From Epiperipatus broadwayi (Eukaryota; Onychophora; Udeonychophora; Euonychophora; Peripatidae), in assembly GCA_028023455.1 (NCBI GenBank), contig JAQFVV010000030.1, forward strand, positions 204,501 to 268,500: a DNA stretch of 64,000 nucleotides. Direction: 5' to 3'. Below, piece by piece: positions 13,932 to 24,719 of this stretch. The first letter of the stretch is position 1. Each line of letters starts with the position of its first letter. The position numbers and the translations under genes are program-made. A model generated the notes under the pieces. It was given only the letters and a program-made list of their open reading frames with translations. It was not told the DNA's origin and did not search any database.

Positions 13932-15338
13932 GGTGTATATTAAGGAATAAAGAAAATGACAAGAGAAAAGCAATCACGTCCAAATACATTTATTTAGATG
14001 TAAAATATTATTTTAAATTTATGAATAGTTTCTCAGTTGATCACTTTCAAAAGTCTTTATTCTCTGCGTTGAAATTATGGCATATACAGTAATCAAAAAT
14101 AAGTCAACTACCCCCCCCCTCTACACTCTGCAGACAAACCAAAATAAAAAAGCAACACAGATATGGATAAGCTTTCTATTAATTTTAATATCAAACATAA
14201 TTGATAAATCATAAATATGAATATTATTTGTGCTCAAATATTATATATATATAAAACACAAACATACACACACTGCGTATATTAACAAATGAATAAAGAA
14301 AATTACAAGAGAAAAACAATCACGTCCAAATCCACTTATTTACATGTAGAATATTATTTTAAATTTACGAATAGTTTCTCAGTTGATCACTTTCTAAAAG
14401 TCAATTTACCATCATTTGGTTAATGCTGTAATATAGGAGTGAAGAAATATATGCAATAAAAGTTTATACTACTTGATAATGATGAAAATATTAAAACAAT
14501 GGTAATAATTTGTTCGGCTGGTGACTTTCTATGTGTTTAATCTAATTACTTTCAGGAATTGGTATTGATTCTCTTTGGAGGAGGTTACTGTTGAAATATT
14601 TCAGGAGCGTCTTCTTTCCAGTATTGGCAAAATTATTTATTATAATTATTAAAATTATTTATTATAGATTCGATCTAATCCAGCTGCAATTTAGTATAGC
14701 ATCATACATTTTAATAATGTGTGGAGAATTATTTTCTTCAAAGTAGTATCAGATGAACTGTCCTTATCAAAAAATATATTATTCTCTATATTTCTTTTTT
14801 TGTAGACATTTTTTTCTAGAAAGTTATCACCCACGTGGTTTTGAGGTCCAGTTTCTCTTTAAACAAAGCAAAAAGCTTTCCCCACCTTTTTGTCTTTTCA
14901 AGGTCAGGAAATTTTGTTGACCACCTGAAATTTGTTTTTGACTTTTATTTTTTTGTTTTTCCTTTTACATTATTTACATAATAATGTATACAGTTTTATT
15001 TTTATTTTTTCATTTAAGATCTCTTTTCTCTATTATAATAAAATGAACTGCATTAGCTTCTATCTTCGAAATCAAATTTATATTTGTTGAATTTTGTTCA
15101 TTCGTCCATCCATCCATACAGCATATATATATATACTCGTGTTTCAATAAAATACAAGAGAATAAACACTCCTCCCCTTTCATACTTCGTCTTTATTTTA
15201 ACCCTTCCTCTACCTATTTAAAAAGTCAAATATATTCGAATAAATAATATAAGAACTATATACACATGTGTGTGTACAGATTTTTCTTTTGTGAAACAGG
15301 GTTTGAATCCACCCTGTCACAATATATATATGGATGTT

Positions 15339-15906
15339 CTCTAAATATGAAAATAAAGATTGATTATGATGAGTTAAAAAAAGTTAAACAATTACAAATA
15401 CCTTGGTTGGATTATTAATACAGATGGAAACATAATGGAGATGAAATTAATCATAGAATGAAAAAGGAAGATTTTTAATAAATGTGTTTTACCAGTTCTT
15501 ACTTATGGATCTGAGACTTGGACACTTAATAGAAGAGCAACATAGAGACTTCAGACCACTCGGAGAAGTATGGAGAGATGCATGTTAGGAGTAACAAGAA
15601 GAAATCGAAACCGCAATATATGGGTAATAGAACAAACAGGTGTAACTGACCTCATTGAAAAAAATAAAAGACTGAAGTGGAGTTGGGCTGGGCATATTGC
15701 TAGAAAAGATGATAATAGATGGACAGTTGAAATCTTAAAGTGAATTCCAAGAGATTGTAAAAGACCCAGAAAGGGAACACATGTGAGATGAATGAAATAA
15801 GAAAGTGTGCAGGGGTGATGTGGAGAAAGCTAAAAATTGGAGATTGTTTGAACTTGGAGAGACCTTCTTCCTGCAGTGAATTGATAATGGTTGTTGATGA
15901 TGATTT
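15339..15906 (+). mobile_element. RTE 3' end inside left foldback arm (copy 5L)
   Basis: RTE homology starts at a short (TA)n run (15323-15331) and extends from the MKIKIDYDEL block through LTYGSETWTLNRRA to the GATGATGATT tail next to the palindrome centre. It carries stops and a deletion between about 15445 and 15460. It is matched by 16168-16730 on the other arm, so it was in the unit before or during formation of the palindrome. Confidence 0.9.
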
Positions 15907-15963
15907 CAGCCTAGTTTTAAAAAATGCTATTATTTGAGCTAATTTATTAAATATTATTTAGTA

Positions 15964-16108
15964 ATATTTATATTTACATCCACACATACTAATATTTATA
16001 TGTATATCCACACATATATGTACATATAGATATTACTAAATAATATTTAATAAATTAGCTCAAATTAATATCATTTTTGTAAACTATTAGTATGTGCGGG
16101 TGTACATA
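15964..16108. other. Centre of the giant foldback
   Basis: An AT-rich spacer with TA-rich ACACAT repeats. It contains a further inverted copy of the AATATTTAATAAATTAG block (16038-16056 against 15939-15957), so the turn-around is itself rearranged. Confidence 0.6.
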
Positions 16109-16167
16109 TAAATATTACTAAATAATATTTAATAAATTAGTTCAAATAATAGCATTTTTTAAAACTA

Positions 16168-16730
16168 GGCTGAAATCATCATCAACAATCATTATCAATT
16201 CACTGCAGGATGAAGGTCTCTCCAAGTTCAATCAATTTCCGATTTTTAGCTTTCTCCACACCACCCCTGCACACTTTCTTATTTCATCCATCTCACATGT
16301 GGTCCCTTTCTGGGTCTTTTACAATCTCTTGGAATTCACTTTAAGATTTCAACTGACCATTTATTATCATCTTTTTTAGCAATATGTCCAGCCCAACTCC
16401 ACTTCAGTCTTTTATTTTTTTCAATGAGGTCAGTAACACCTGTTTGTTCTATTACCCATATATTGTGGCTTCGATTTCTTCTTGCTACTCCTAACATGCA
16501 TCTCTCCATATGTTGCTCTTCTATTAAGTGTCCAAGTCTCAGATCCATAAGTAAAAACTGGTAAAACACATTTATTAAAAATCTTCCTTTTTCATTCTAT
16601 GATTAATTTCATCTCCATTATGTTTCCATTTGTATTAATAATCCAACCAAGGTATTTGTAATGGTTTAACTTCTTTTAACTCATCATAATCCATCTTTAT
16701 TTTCATATTTTGAGAACATCCATATATATA
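16168..16730 (-). mobile_element. RTE 3' end inside right foldback arm (copy 5R)
   Basis: Mirror image of copy 5L on the minus strand. The open frame 16336-16569 carries GVTDLIEKNKRLKWSWAGHIA, an RTE C-terminal signature, and is not a separate gene. Confidence 0.9.
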
Positions 16731-18740
16731 TATATATATATATATGGATTTATTTTCATATTTTGAGAACATATATATATATATATTGTGACAGAGTGGA
16801 TTCAAACCCTGTTTCACAAAAGAAAAATCTGTACACACACATGTATATATAGTTCTTATATTATTTATTTGAGTATATTTGACTTTTTAAATTGGTAGAG
16901 AAAAGGTTAAAATAAAGATGAAGTATGAAAGGGGAGTGGTGTTTATTCTCTTGTATTTTATTGAAACACGAGTATATATGTATATGCTGGATGGATGGAT
17001 GGACGAATAAACGAAATTCAACAAATATAAATTTGATTTCGAAGATAGAAGCTAATGCAGTTCATTTTATTATAATAGAGAAAAGAGATCCTAAATGAAA
17101 CAAAAAATTAAAACTGTATACATCATTATGTCAATAATGTAAAAAGAAAAACAAAAAAATAAAAGTCAAAAACAAATTTCAGGTGGTCAACAAAATTTCC
17201 TGACCTTGAAAAGACTAAAAGGTGGGGAAAGCTTTTTGCTTTGGTTAAAGAGAAACTGGACCTCAAAATCACGTGGGTGATAACTTTCTAGAAAAAAATG
17301 AGTCTACAAAAAAAGAAATATAGAGAATAATATATTTTTTGGTAAGGGCAGGTCATCTGATACTACTTTGAAGAAAATAATTCTCCATACATTATTAAAA
17401 TATATGATGCAATACTAAATTGCAGCTGGATTAGATCGAATCTATAATAAATAATTTTGCCAATACTGGAAAGAAGACGCTCTGAAAAATTTCAACATTA
17501 ACCTCCTCCAAAGAGAATCAATACCAATTCCTGAAATTAATTAGATTAAACACATAGGAAGTCACCAGCTGAACAAATTATTACCATTGTTTTAATATTT
17601 TCATCATTATCCCAGAGAGAAACACAGGTAGTATAAACTTTTATTGCATTAATTTCTTCACTCCTATATTACAGCATTAACCAAATGATGGTAAATTGAC
17701 TTTTAGAAAGTGATCAACTGAGAAACTATTCGTAATTTTAAAATAATATTCTACATCTAAATAAGTGGATTTGGACATGATTGTTTTTGTCTTGTAAATT
17801 TCTTTATTCATTTGTTAATATACGCAGTGTGTGTATGTTTGTGTTTTATATATATAAAATATTTGAGCACAAATAATATTCATAGTTATGATTTATCAAT
17901 TATGTTTGATATTAAAATTAATAGAAAGCTTTGCCATATCTGTGTTGCTTTTTTATTTTGGTTTGCCTGCAGAGTGTAGAAGGGGGGGTATTTGACTTAT
18001 TTTTGATTACTGTATATGCCATAATTTCAATGCAGAGAATAAAGACTTTTGAAAGTGATCAATTGAGAAACTATTCATAATTTTAAAATAATATTCTACA
18101 TCTAAATAAATGGATTTGGACATGATTGCTTTTCTCTTGTCATTTTCTTTATTCCTTAATATACACCGTGTGTGTGTGTATACTTGTGTTCTATACCTAT
18201 AAAATATTTGAGCACAAATAATATTAATATTTATGATTTATCAATTATGTTTGGTATTAAAATTAATATAAAGCTTATCCATATAAAGCAGAGTATAATT
18301 AATTTGATAAATAGAAGCTCTCCTGTAATGTTCATTTTTGCTTTTTAGTTTATATAATCTCCCGCCATTTTAATGAAGCACCATCTGCCTGTCATTGTTA
18401 ATTTTTTGACTTTTACCATTAAAGTTTTTCTGTTTTTGTTGCCTAATTTGAATTTCATAGCGTTTTTTTGTTTTTTTTTTTAGAATTTGTTTGATTTTTA
18501 ATTTTTTGATTTATTTGCCTTAGGTGTTATAATTTTTGTGGGGGTTGAGGATTTGTTCTGTGTGTACTTTTTTAAAATTTATGTATTATTTCACTTGATT
18601 TTATATTTGCCTTAGGCAAAAATTTTTACTTGATTTTTACTTACTTTTGATATCTTGCCTTAGGTATTTTAATTTTAATTTTCCATCGATTTCAGCTATT
18701 TTTGTATAGAAATTTATTACTTACAGGCTTCTTGGTGGTT

Positions 18741-18759
18741 CTGCAGCGCCACCTGGTGG
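18741..18759 (-). promoter_or_regulatory. CTCF-like motif near right tip
   Basis: Reverse complement of the motif at 13138-13156, identical over all 19 bases. The two sites therefore point towards each other across the element. Confidence 0.5.
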
Positions 18760-18785
18760 CTCGCCCAGTACATGAGAAAAGCACC

Positions 18786-18793
18786 GAAAAACT
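18786..18793 (+). other. Target-site duplication GAAAAACT, right
   Basis: Exact match to 13104-13111, directly outside the right tip. Confidence 0.85.
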
Positions 18794-19755
18794 TTAATTT
18801 TATAATAAATTGTTTCAATTGTATTGATAAAAATTTAACAATGGTCCTTAGAGATTATGCTTACAGAATGATTAGTATATGGATGATGAGTCCTCTATGT
18901 AAATATGGTTATCACATCAAAAATGATAATAGAAAACTATTATTATGAGGTACCTACTTCCAATTAAATGCATTTATTAAATATGTACAACTGGATACTA
19001 AAATATAAAATTTATAACAGAAATAAAATTTCTGGAGAAATCACAATATATAATCATACATTAAATTACAAGATGATAATAAAACTAATTAACATCAGAT
19101 ATTATATTCACCCTAGATCAAGAATGACAAGTGCATATAAATTATTAAGATTAAAGGTGTTTTTAATAGAAATAATAGGGTATGTAAATACTAGTCAATA
19201 AGAAAAGAAAGATTGACATTTTTGCTAATGATCTTATACAATGTGTCTATAACAGAGATAAAATGTGTTAAAATGTATAAAATAATCCACCCAAAAGATC
19301 AGATTTAATAATTAACAATATTAATTTTAAACAAGACAATCCATTAAGTCTATTTGCAACAATAAATTTAAGATAGGTTTTGAATCCATTCAAGTTAAAC
19401 AAGATTATAAATAAATCAAAATATATTTCTAGAAATGTAAATCTTTCAATTGTCACTCAATGTCCTATTCTGAAGTCAAGGCAAAATACTGGCTATGTTA
19501 GTGACTCAATCCCAATCCACCAGTCATGTGTCTAAACATCTTGAGATCTGTCTTTCACTTTTTTATAAGTTAAGCTATTCACTTCATGATTAAATGTGTT
19601 AACATTTGTCATTGAGGTAGATGGTGTGTTCAATCTGCTAATTGGTAGTTTTTAGATAGTCTGGTAGAGTTCTCATATATGACAGCTCATTTTGGTATTG
19701 CATTGATGAGGCGAGACTCAAATTTGATCATTGATATCTTTGCAATAATCAGTGT
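18794..19755. other. AT-rich stretch, no gene seen
   Basis: No recognisable motif. The 19500-19755 part has a somewhat higher GC content and may be the 3' untranslated end of the LINE that follows on the minus strand. Confidence 0.5.
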
Positions 19756-20510
19756 ACTAACATCGAGATGCCGGCCCAGATTTTTTGGTGCAGCCAATCC
19801 AGAACAAGCATATTATCTCTGATAATATTACCCCTGATGAGTGTTTTAAACACTTGAAGGGTACTGGGGTTTGCATCACCCAGAAAAAACTGCATCTCAT
19901 TAGCCAGATGGCAAATGATAGGAAAATTGCTAATCTAATGCTATTGAAATTGCCAGCTTTAATTGTTTGCTGGATTAAGAATGCATCTGTAGAATAGTGT
20001 TTTACCTTTTCATCAATGAAAGACCTAAGTATGCTGAGAGATGGGCAATCTAGGAAAATGTGTTGAATTGTTTTCTCATCCCTTTGATAGAGTTGACATT
20101 GAGAGCTAATTTTGTTAAATCCCCTTTTTCATCATGAGGAATTGATTAGGGGGTAGTGATGAAAGATCTTACTTTCAGAAGAAAATCAGAAGAAAATCAA
20201 TAAATTTGGGTTCCAGAAAGCAGTGTTTGACTTTTTTGATCCATAATTTGTTGTTTAATCCTAGAGCATTATGGAGTGCTGAGGGACAATCTTTCTTTAG
20301 TCTATACGTTTCCCAGTAGGACCTTTTTTTCATTGAAGATGTCTGCTTCATATTTTAATTTTAAGCTTATACTCATTATGGATTTTGGTGTGCCTTTCAG
20401 TTCTCAAAGAGGCATGCATAATTGTTCAACTGGGACAAAGTGATTGACAAATCTAGAACTCTGCTGAAGCGTTGATTCAACAATCTTGAGTCTTGGACGC
20501 TACACGTGGT
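19756..20510 (-). mobile_element. Decayed LINE 3' end, zinc-knuckle type (family B, copy 1)
   Basis: Minus-strand reading gives, in shifting frames, a C-terminal LINE region. It has KRIKQQIMDQK-like and LLKVRSFI blocks (about 20270-20150), then CQLYQRDEKTIQHIFLDCPS (about 20105-20040) resembling the zf-RVT Cys/His motif with one Cys lost. It ends with NFNSIRLAIF..AIWLMRC (about 19950-19890). The last block also occurs in the copy at 61375 (SNFCNIRRCIF..IIWLLRC), which shows a shared family. No RT core is present. The clade is unknown. Confidence 0.65.
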
Positions 20511-21834
20511 TTATCAGGTTATATCATGTATGTACTCATTTCTCATTTAGCTATTGACATTGCTTGGTATTCATGTAATCATCATTATACAAAGTTGTAT
20601 CAATTGTTTAAATAAATCGTTATTTTTTTTTTTTTAAATAACACATTTATCAGCATGAATGTTCAAAAGCTGATGCGGGTTTTAATTCATATTTTTAAAC
20701 CATGAAATTGAAATAGGCCAAATATTTAATCCTGACAATTTGGATAATGTGTGTGTGGAGAAAATAATAATAGAAAATGCAAAATTAATAAGCACGAATT
20801 ATTTTCATTTTAAGTTAAGACCGTCATCAATATTTCCTTACAACTGGAATGCTAATAGCATTTTGGGTTGCTTATTTCTTTTAAAATTAGATCTGAGTGG
20901 AGCAAAAAAAGTATTGATATTTTACTTTGGCAAGTTATTTTTTTTTTGAATATATTAAAAAAAACACTTCTACTTTGCTTTAAACGAATTGAAATGTGTT
21001 TTATATATACACAATATATTCATTTTGTTACATATATATTTAAAAAGTAATTAAAAAAAAAAACATTGTTAATAAAAAAAGAATATTTTTTTTACTACAA
21101 ACTAATGCAACCGCAAAGAGAATAAATATAACAACGTCATTTGTCTTTCAGTTATTTCTTCTTTTTACGATAAAAATTAGTTATTTCTTCTTGAATGATA
21201 AAATTCATCTTTATTCTACTCAATAATTTTCTGCTTTATTTTTGCTAGAAAACCTACAAAAATATAATAAAAAACTAAGAGTATGCGTAATCAATTGTCT
21301 CGGTCTCTTTTTTGTTTCGAAAGGAAATTTACGGACTATTATTTATGGAATATAAAAAAAAAAAAAAGCAAAAACATAGTTTTGTTACTTTTTTGTTGCA
21401 AATGTTGTTTTATCTCAAAAATATCAGTAAGTTTTTTTATTATTATTTTTTTTTTTATATAAGTAAGAAAATAATTCATAATAACCAAATATCTTTTTTT
21501 TTTCGATTCAGTTTTTTAAATAACATAATTTGAAAAAAAATATGTATAAGTTATAAACATCAATTATATATACATACTGGATGTGTGCTTCTAATGTTTT
21601 TTTTTTTTTTTTTTTGGTATATTTTTTTTAAAAAAAGAAAACAAGAAATATTTCATTACTTCCAAAATAATTATGCTTAATTTGACTAAACAAGTATACA
21701 TGATTATTTAAAAAAAAAAAAAAAAGCTGTAATAATAATTTAATTGGAACTATTTACAATTAATAATCCATTTGCAGAAAAATCAGTAGAATGGAAAAAT
21801 AAAGAGTTTAGTGATAGGTAATATATTTATAATA
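20511..21834. other. AT-rich stretch with long A and T runs
   Basis: Only homopolymer runs (for example T17 near 21599 and A15 near 21711) and short meaningless frames. Confidence 0.6.
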
Positions 21835-22150
21835 TTTAAATACATGTGTATTGTCTATACCAAAGTTAATATAATTATAAGAGACTTGAACTCAGACTTT
21901 CAAACTCCCATTGCTATCCAATCCATCTTATAAAACTGATACACATGACCACATACATGTGAAAAAGTTAAATAGTCTCTAATATACGTGTTTCATGCTG
22001 AACCAGCACTCATCAATTGTCCAGGTCGCCATCTCCAACACATACATGCATTCACTCTTCATTTCATATTAAGATAGCAAATCTTCAAACTTTAATGGAC
22101 ATGCTTCAATCTTCTCCACTCTCCAACTCTTCATCCATCCATATCATTGA
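21835..22150. repeat. FB1 repeat, half copy
   Basis: Contains GACTTGAACTCAGACTTTC (21869-21887), ACATACATGTGAAAAAG and AGCAAATCTTCAAACTTTAAT (22075-22095) in the same order as the left arm and middle of the copy at 2497. The other arm is absent. Confidence 0.75.
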
Positions 22151-22600
22151 AAATAATATCAACAAATAAAAAATCCTTCTCCTTTTTTCTTTTCAAAAAC
22201 TTTATTTTTTATCTCAATACTGAACATATATATACATTAATATACAAAACTCCAACGTTTCAACTGTTTTATTTCATACAGTCATTTTCAAGGATCTGCA
22301 ACAATATTAAATACATATCAACAAATAAACTTCAATTACATAAAAACTTTCTCTTACATTAACATAATAACAAACATATTAAACATATAGAAATATATTT
22401 TACTTACAGCTTTCTCCCACTGCTATATTTTATTACTCTTTTTTTTTTTTATTTACATTGTTTAATTACAATATATCTTAAAATCATCCAAGAAACTTTC
22501 TATACAAATTTAAATACCAACTCTAATTTCCAAAAACCTCCCCCTTTATTTAAATTTTATCTGTGTTATTATATCATTGAAAATGAAATACATATATTGG
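22151..22600. other. AT-rich stretch
   Basis: Nothing recognised. An ACGTTTCAACTG motif at 22255-22266 resembles the loop motif of the hairpin at 26658 but has no inverted arms. Confidence 0.4.
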
Positions 22601-22603
22601 AAA

Positions 22604-23490
22604 CCATTTATTTTTTTCACATATCTGTGCTCATATACTCTATATATTATATATGTAGTTATGTAAAAAATAGTCATATATTACATGACCCTATTTTTTA
22701 AGCTTGTAAAATATAAACAAAGAGTGTTGTTAATTGTTCAACAAGCTTTGTGATAAATGCTTAGCCAAAGAAAGCATTTAAAATATCTCTATCATAAAGC
22801 CACACTCAAGCCCCTGACAAATGGTTTTGTGCTTTGGCACTCCTCAGAGAGGCACTAGGGTACTTTCAGACACTAGATTTAAAAATACCAACCCAAGTCC
22901 AACATTTATCTGAGAGTTAACTATTGAATAGAAAATCTGAAAATTCCAGACACTTAAATGTCTTCAAACCCAGTTATCTAACTCAAATAGCTATATGGGG
23001 CTGAGAGATCTTCAACTAAACCATATTTTAGTGGTCTTAGCAATATAACATCACTTAAGACTTAAAGCAAAGACTATAAATAATCAATATATGGTTTGGT
23101 TGAAGATCTCAAAGCCTCATATAGTTATTTGGGTTAGATATCTGGGTTTGAAGACATTTAAGTGTCTGAAAATTACAGATTTTTACGCAATGCTTAACTC
23201 TTAGATAAATGCTGGATTTGGGTTGGTATTTTTATATCTAGTGTCTGAAAGTACCCTAACACCTCTCTGAGGAGTGCCAAAGCACAAAAACATTGATCAG
23301 AGGAATGGGTGTGGTTTTCTGATAGAAATATTCTAAATGCTTTCTCTGGCTAAGCATTTATCACAAAGTTTGTTGAGCAATTATAAAATCTCTTTGTTTA
23401 TATGTATTCATGTGTATAAGTTGTGTGAGATGGATTGGCACATTATGGGAGTTTGAAAGTCTTAGCTAAAGTCTATTATATATAATATTT
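22604..23490. repeat. FB1 3' end split by foldback family 2
   Basis: The left piece 22604-22660 (GAAATACATATATTGGA, TTTTTCACATATCTG) and right piece 23404-23490 (ATTCATGTGTATAAG, GGGAGTTTGAAAGTCT) are adjacent in intact FB1 copies such as 30770-30850. Here they are separated by the FB2 element. Confidence 0.65.
22712..23401. mobile_element. Foldback repeat family 2 (FB2), copy 1
   Basis: The arms 22712-23040 and about 23080-23401 are inverted copies. Anchors are TATAAACAAAGAG against CTCTTTGTTTATA at the tips, GCTTTGGCACTCCTCAGAGAG against its complement, and GTCTTCAAACCCAG against CTGGGTTTGAAGAC. There is no ORF of note. The whole unit could form a very long hairpin. Other copies lie at 29707 and, as a half, at 49098. 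Confidence 0.88.
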
Positions 23491-23639
23491 ATTTAGTTAT
23501 ATTTAAAAAATGTTCTAGCAATTAAAAAAATCCATTCACATTATTATTGACATTTCTAAAATTAAATGATTTGCTTATTCTTTGTAAGATACAATCTAGA
23601 ATACATATCTACTTGTTATTTTAAAATTTTCATTTTGTC

Positions 23640-24705
23640 ATATTATGGCAATTCTTTATCTACTTTAACCTTTTCTGTATAAATATTCCAATTGGCCAAG
23701 TGAGGTAAAACTCTAAACTTTACATTGGTCCATTACAGAATCAGCAGTAAAAATATATTCATATTTTAAAATTAAATTCATTTTAGTTTTGTTTGTAAAA
23801 AGTATATTAATAATTTGTCAGATTATGAAAGTGAACTATAGTTTTTTCAAAAATAACTTTCTATTTATAATTATAAAAATATTCCATAGTAGAAGACTTA
23901 AAAAAAAGTCTGTAACAAATTTGAAAGTGCTGCAGATGACATTAATTTTTTTCTCAATTTACATTCATGTAAAAGTAAAGAATTTTTTAATAAAAGGTTA
24001 CTATTTTTTTAAAATTACTATATTTTCAGCATATTTTATCAAAATAATTTATAATATGTAAAAAAATACCAACAAAATACTTTGTCAAGCGTTGTTAGCC
24101 GAGAGGTCATCGCATCCGCCTTGCAAGCAAGTAGTTGGTTGCAGACGGGTGTGGGTTCACGTCCTGGCCGATGCTATGACATATAAAATACTGTAAACAT
24201 TTATTTTTGTTTGAAAATCAAATAAAGAGCTTGGGGCAATAAAAATTGTTGACAAGTGTCAAAATTGTTGTTAGCACTGTTTTCTTTTTCAATTTACGTT
24301 TATATAAAAGTAAAGAATTTTATATTAAAATCTTACTATTTTTCTACAATAATTATATTTTCAGCATATTTTATCAAAATAATTTATAATATGTAAAAAA
24401 TACTAAAAAAAAACCTCTAAACATCCATTTTCATTTTGAAAATCAAAACAAAGAAGTTGGAGCAGTGAACATTATTGACAGGCAGTCTTCTTTTGCTCTT
24501 TTGTATGAAATGAGACCCAGCCAATCAGCATCTAGGAAAGCCTGCCTTCTCCCATTGTTGTAGCTTCTAGAGGTAATGTTATTGATTTTTTTTCTTGTAA
24601 AATAATTCTAGAGGCGGCATCATCTTACAGTACTTTTTAAGCTTTAAAATAAGTGTAAAAACACTATCATAATGTAAAAACTGATGGTTTTTGAGCAACT
24701 TAAAG
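23640..24705. repeat. Unknown 1-kb repeat, copy A
   Basis: Collinear with 31890-32825. Shared blocks are TTGGTCCATTACAGAATCAG/TTGGTCAATTACAGAATAAG, TATCAAAATAATTTATAATATG (twice in each copy), GGAAAGCCTGCCTTCTC and GTAAAATAATTCTAGAG. It has no coding potential. The repeat is itself internally duplicated. Copy A is interrupted by the tRNA-like insertion 24081-24184. Confidence 0.8.
24081..24184 (+). mobile_element. tRNA-like insertion (SINE or retrotransposed tRNA), 104 bp
   Basis: Flanked by an exact 7-bp duplication, AAAATAC at 24074-24080 and 24185-24191. The insert contains an A-box-like TTAGCCGAGAGGTCA and a B-box GGTTCACGTCC (24154-24164), close to the consensus GGTTCGANTCC. The 5' GCGTTGT (24089-24095) pairs with CCGATGC (24168-24174) over six of seven positions including wobbles, like an acceptor stem. 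A TGC triplet sits where an anticodon would be, but the anticodon stem is poor. The collinear repeat copy B (around 32310-32335) lacks the insert, giving an empty site. Confidence 0.75.
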
Positions 24706-24719
24706 TCATGACCTCATCC

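Larger units (their letters stand above)
13112..15963 (+). repeat. Foldback element, left arm
   Basis: Pairs with 16109-18785. Easily checked anchors are CAGGTGGCGCTGCAG at 13142-13156 against its complement at 18741-18755, the C-run near 14111-14119 against the G-run near 17981-17988, and TTTCAGCCTAG at 15905 against CTAGGCTGAAA at 16165. Confidence 0.9.
13112..18785. mobile_element. Giant foldback DNA element (about 5.67 kb)
   Basis: The left arm (13112 to about 15963) and right arm (about 16109-18785) are long inverted copies with scattered mismatches, separated by a short centre of about 145 bp. Both tips read GGTGCTTTTCTCAYGTACTGG inwards. The 8-bp flanks GAAAAACT match. Eight-bp duplications are known for hAT, P and Merlin DNA transposons, but the tip is not a classic hAT CAGNG end, so the superfamily is open. 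No transposase ORF is present. Each arm holds a repeated block of about 245 bp (13812-14056 and 14165-14403 on the left) and a 5'-truncated RTE 3' end pointing to the centre. The left arm is longer partly because a segment of about 155 bp (13215-13370) is tandemly duplicated. Confidence 0.88.
16109..18785 (-). repeat. Foldback element, right arm
   Basis: Inverted copy of the left arm. It differs by small indels, one copy rather than two of the subterminal segment of about 155 bp, and a local duplication of the TTTTCATATTTTGAGAACAT block (about 16696-16716 and 16752-16772) with intervening (TA)n. Confidence 0.9.

Noticed and set aside
21312-21533. Phe/Tyr/Lys-rich frame
   Set aside because: Comes from poly-A and poly-T runs.
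22255-22290. ACGTTTCAACTG motif as a third hairpin-family copy
   Set aside because: No inverted arms are present around it.
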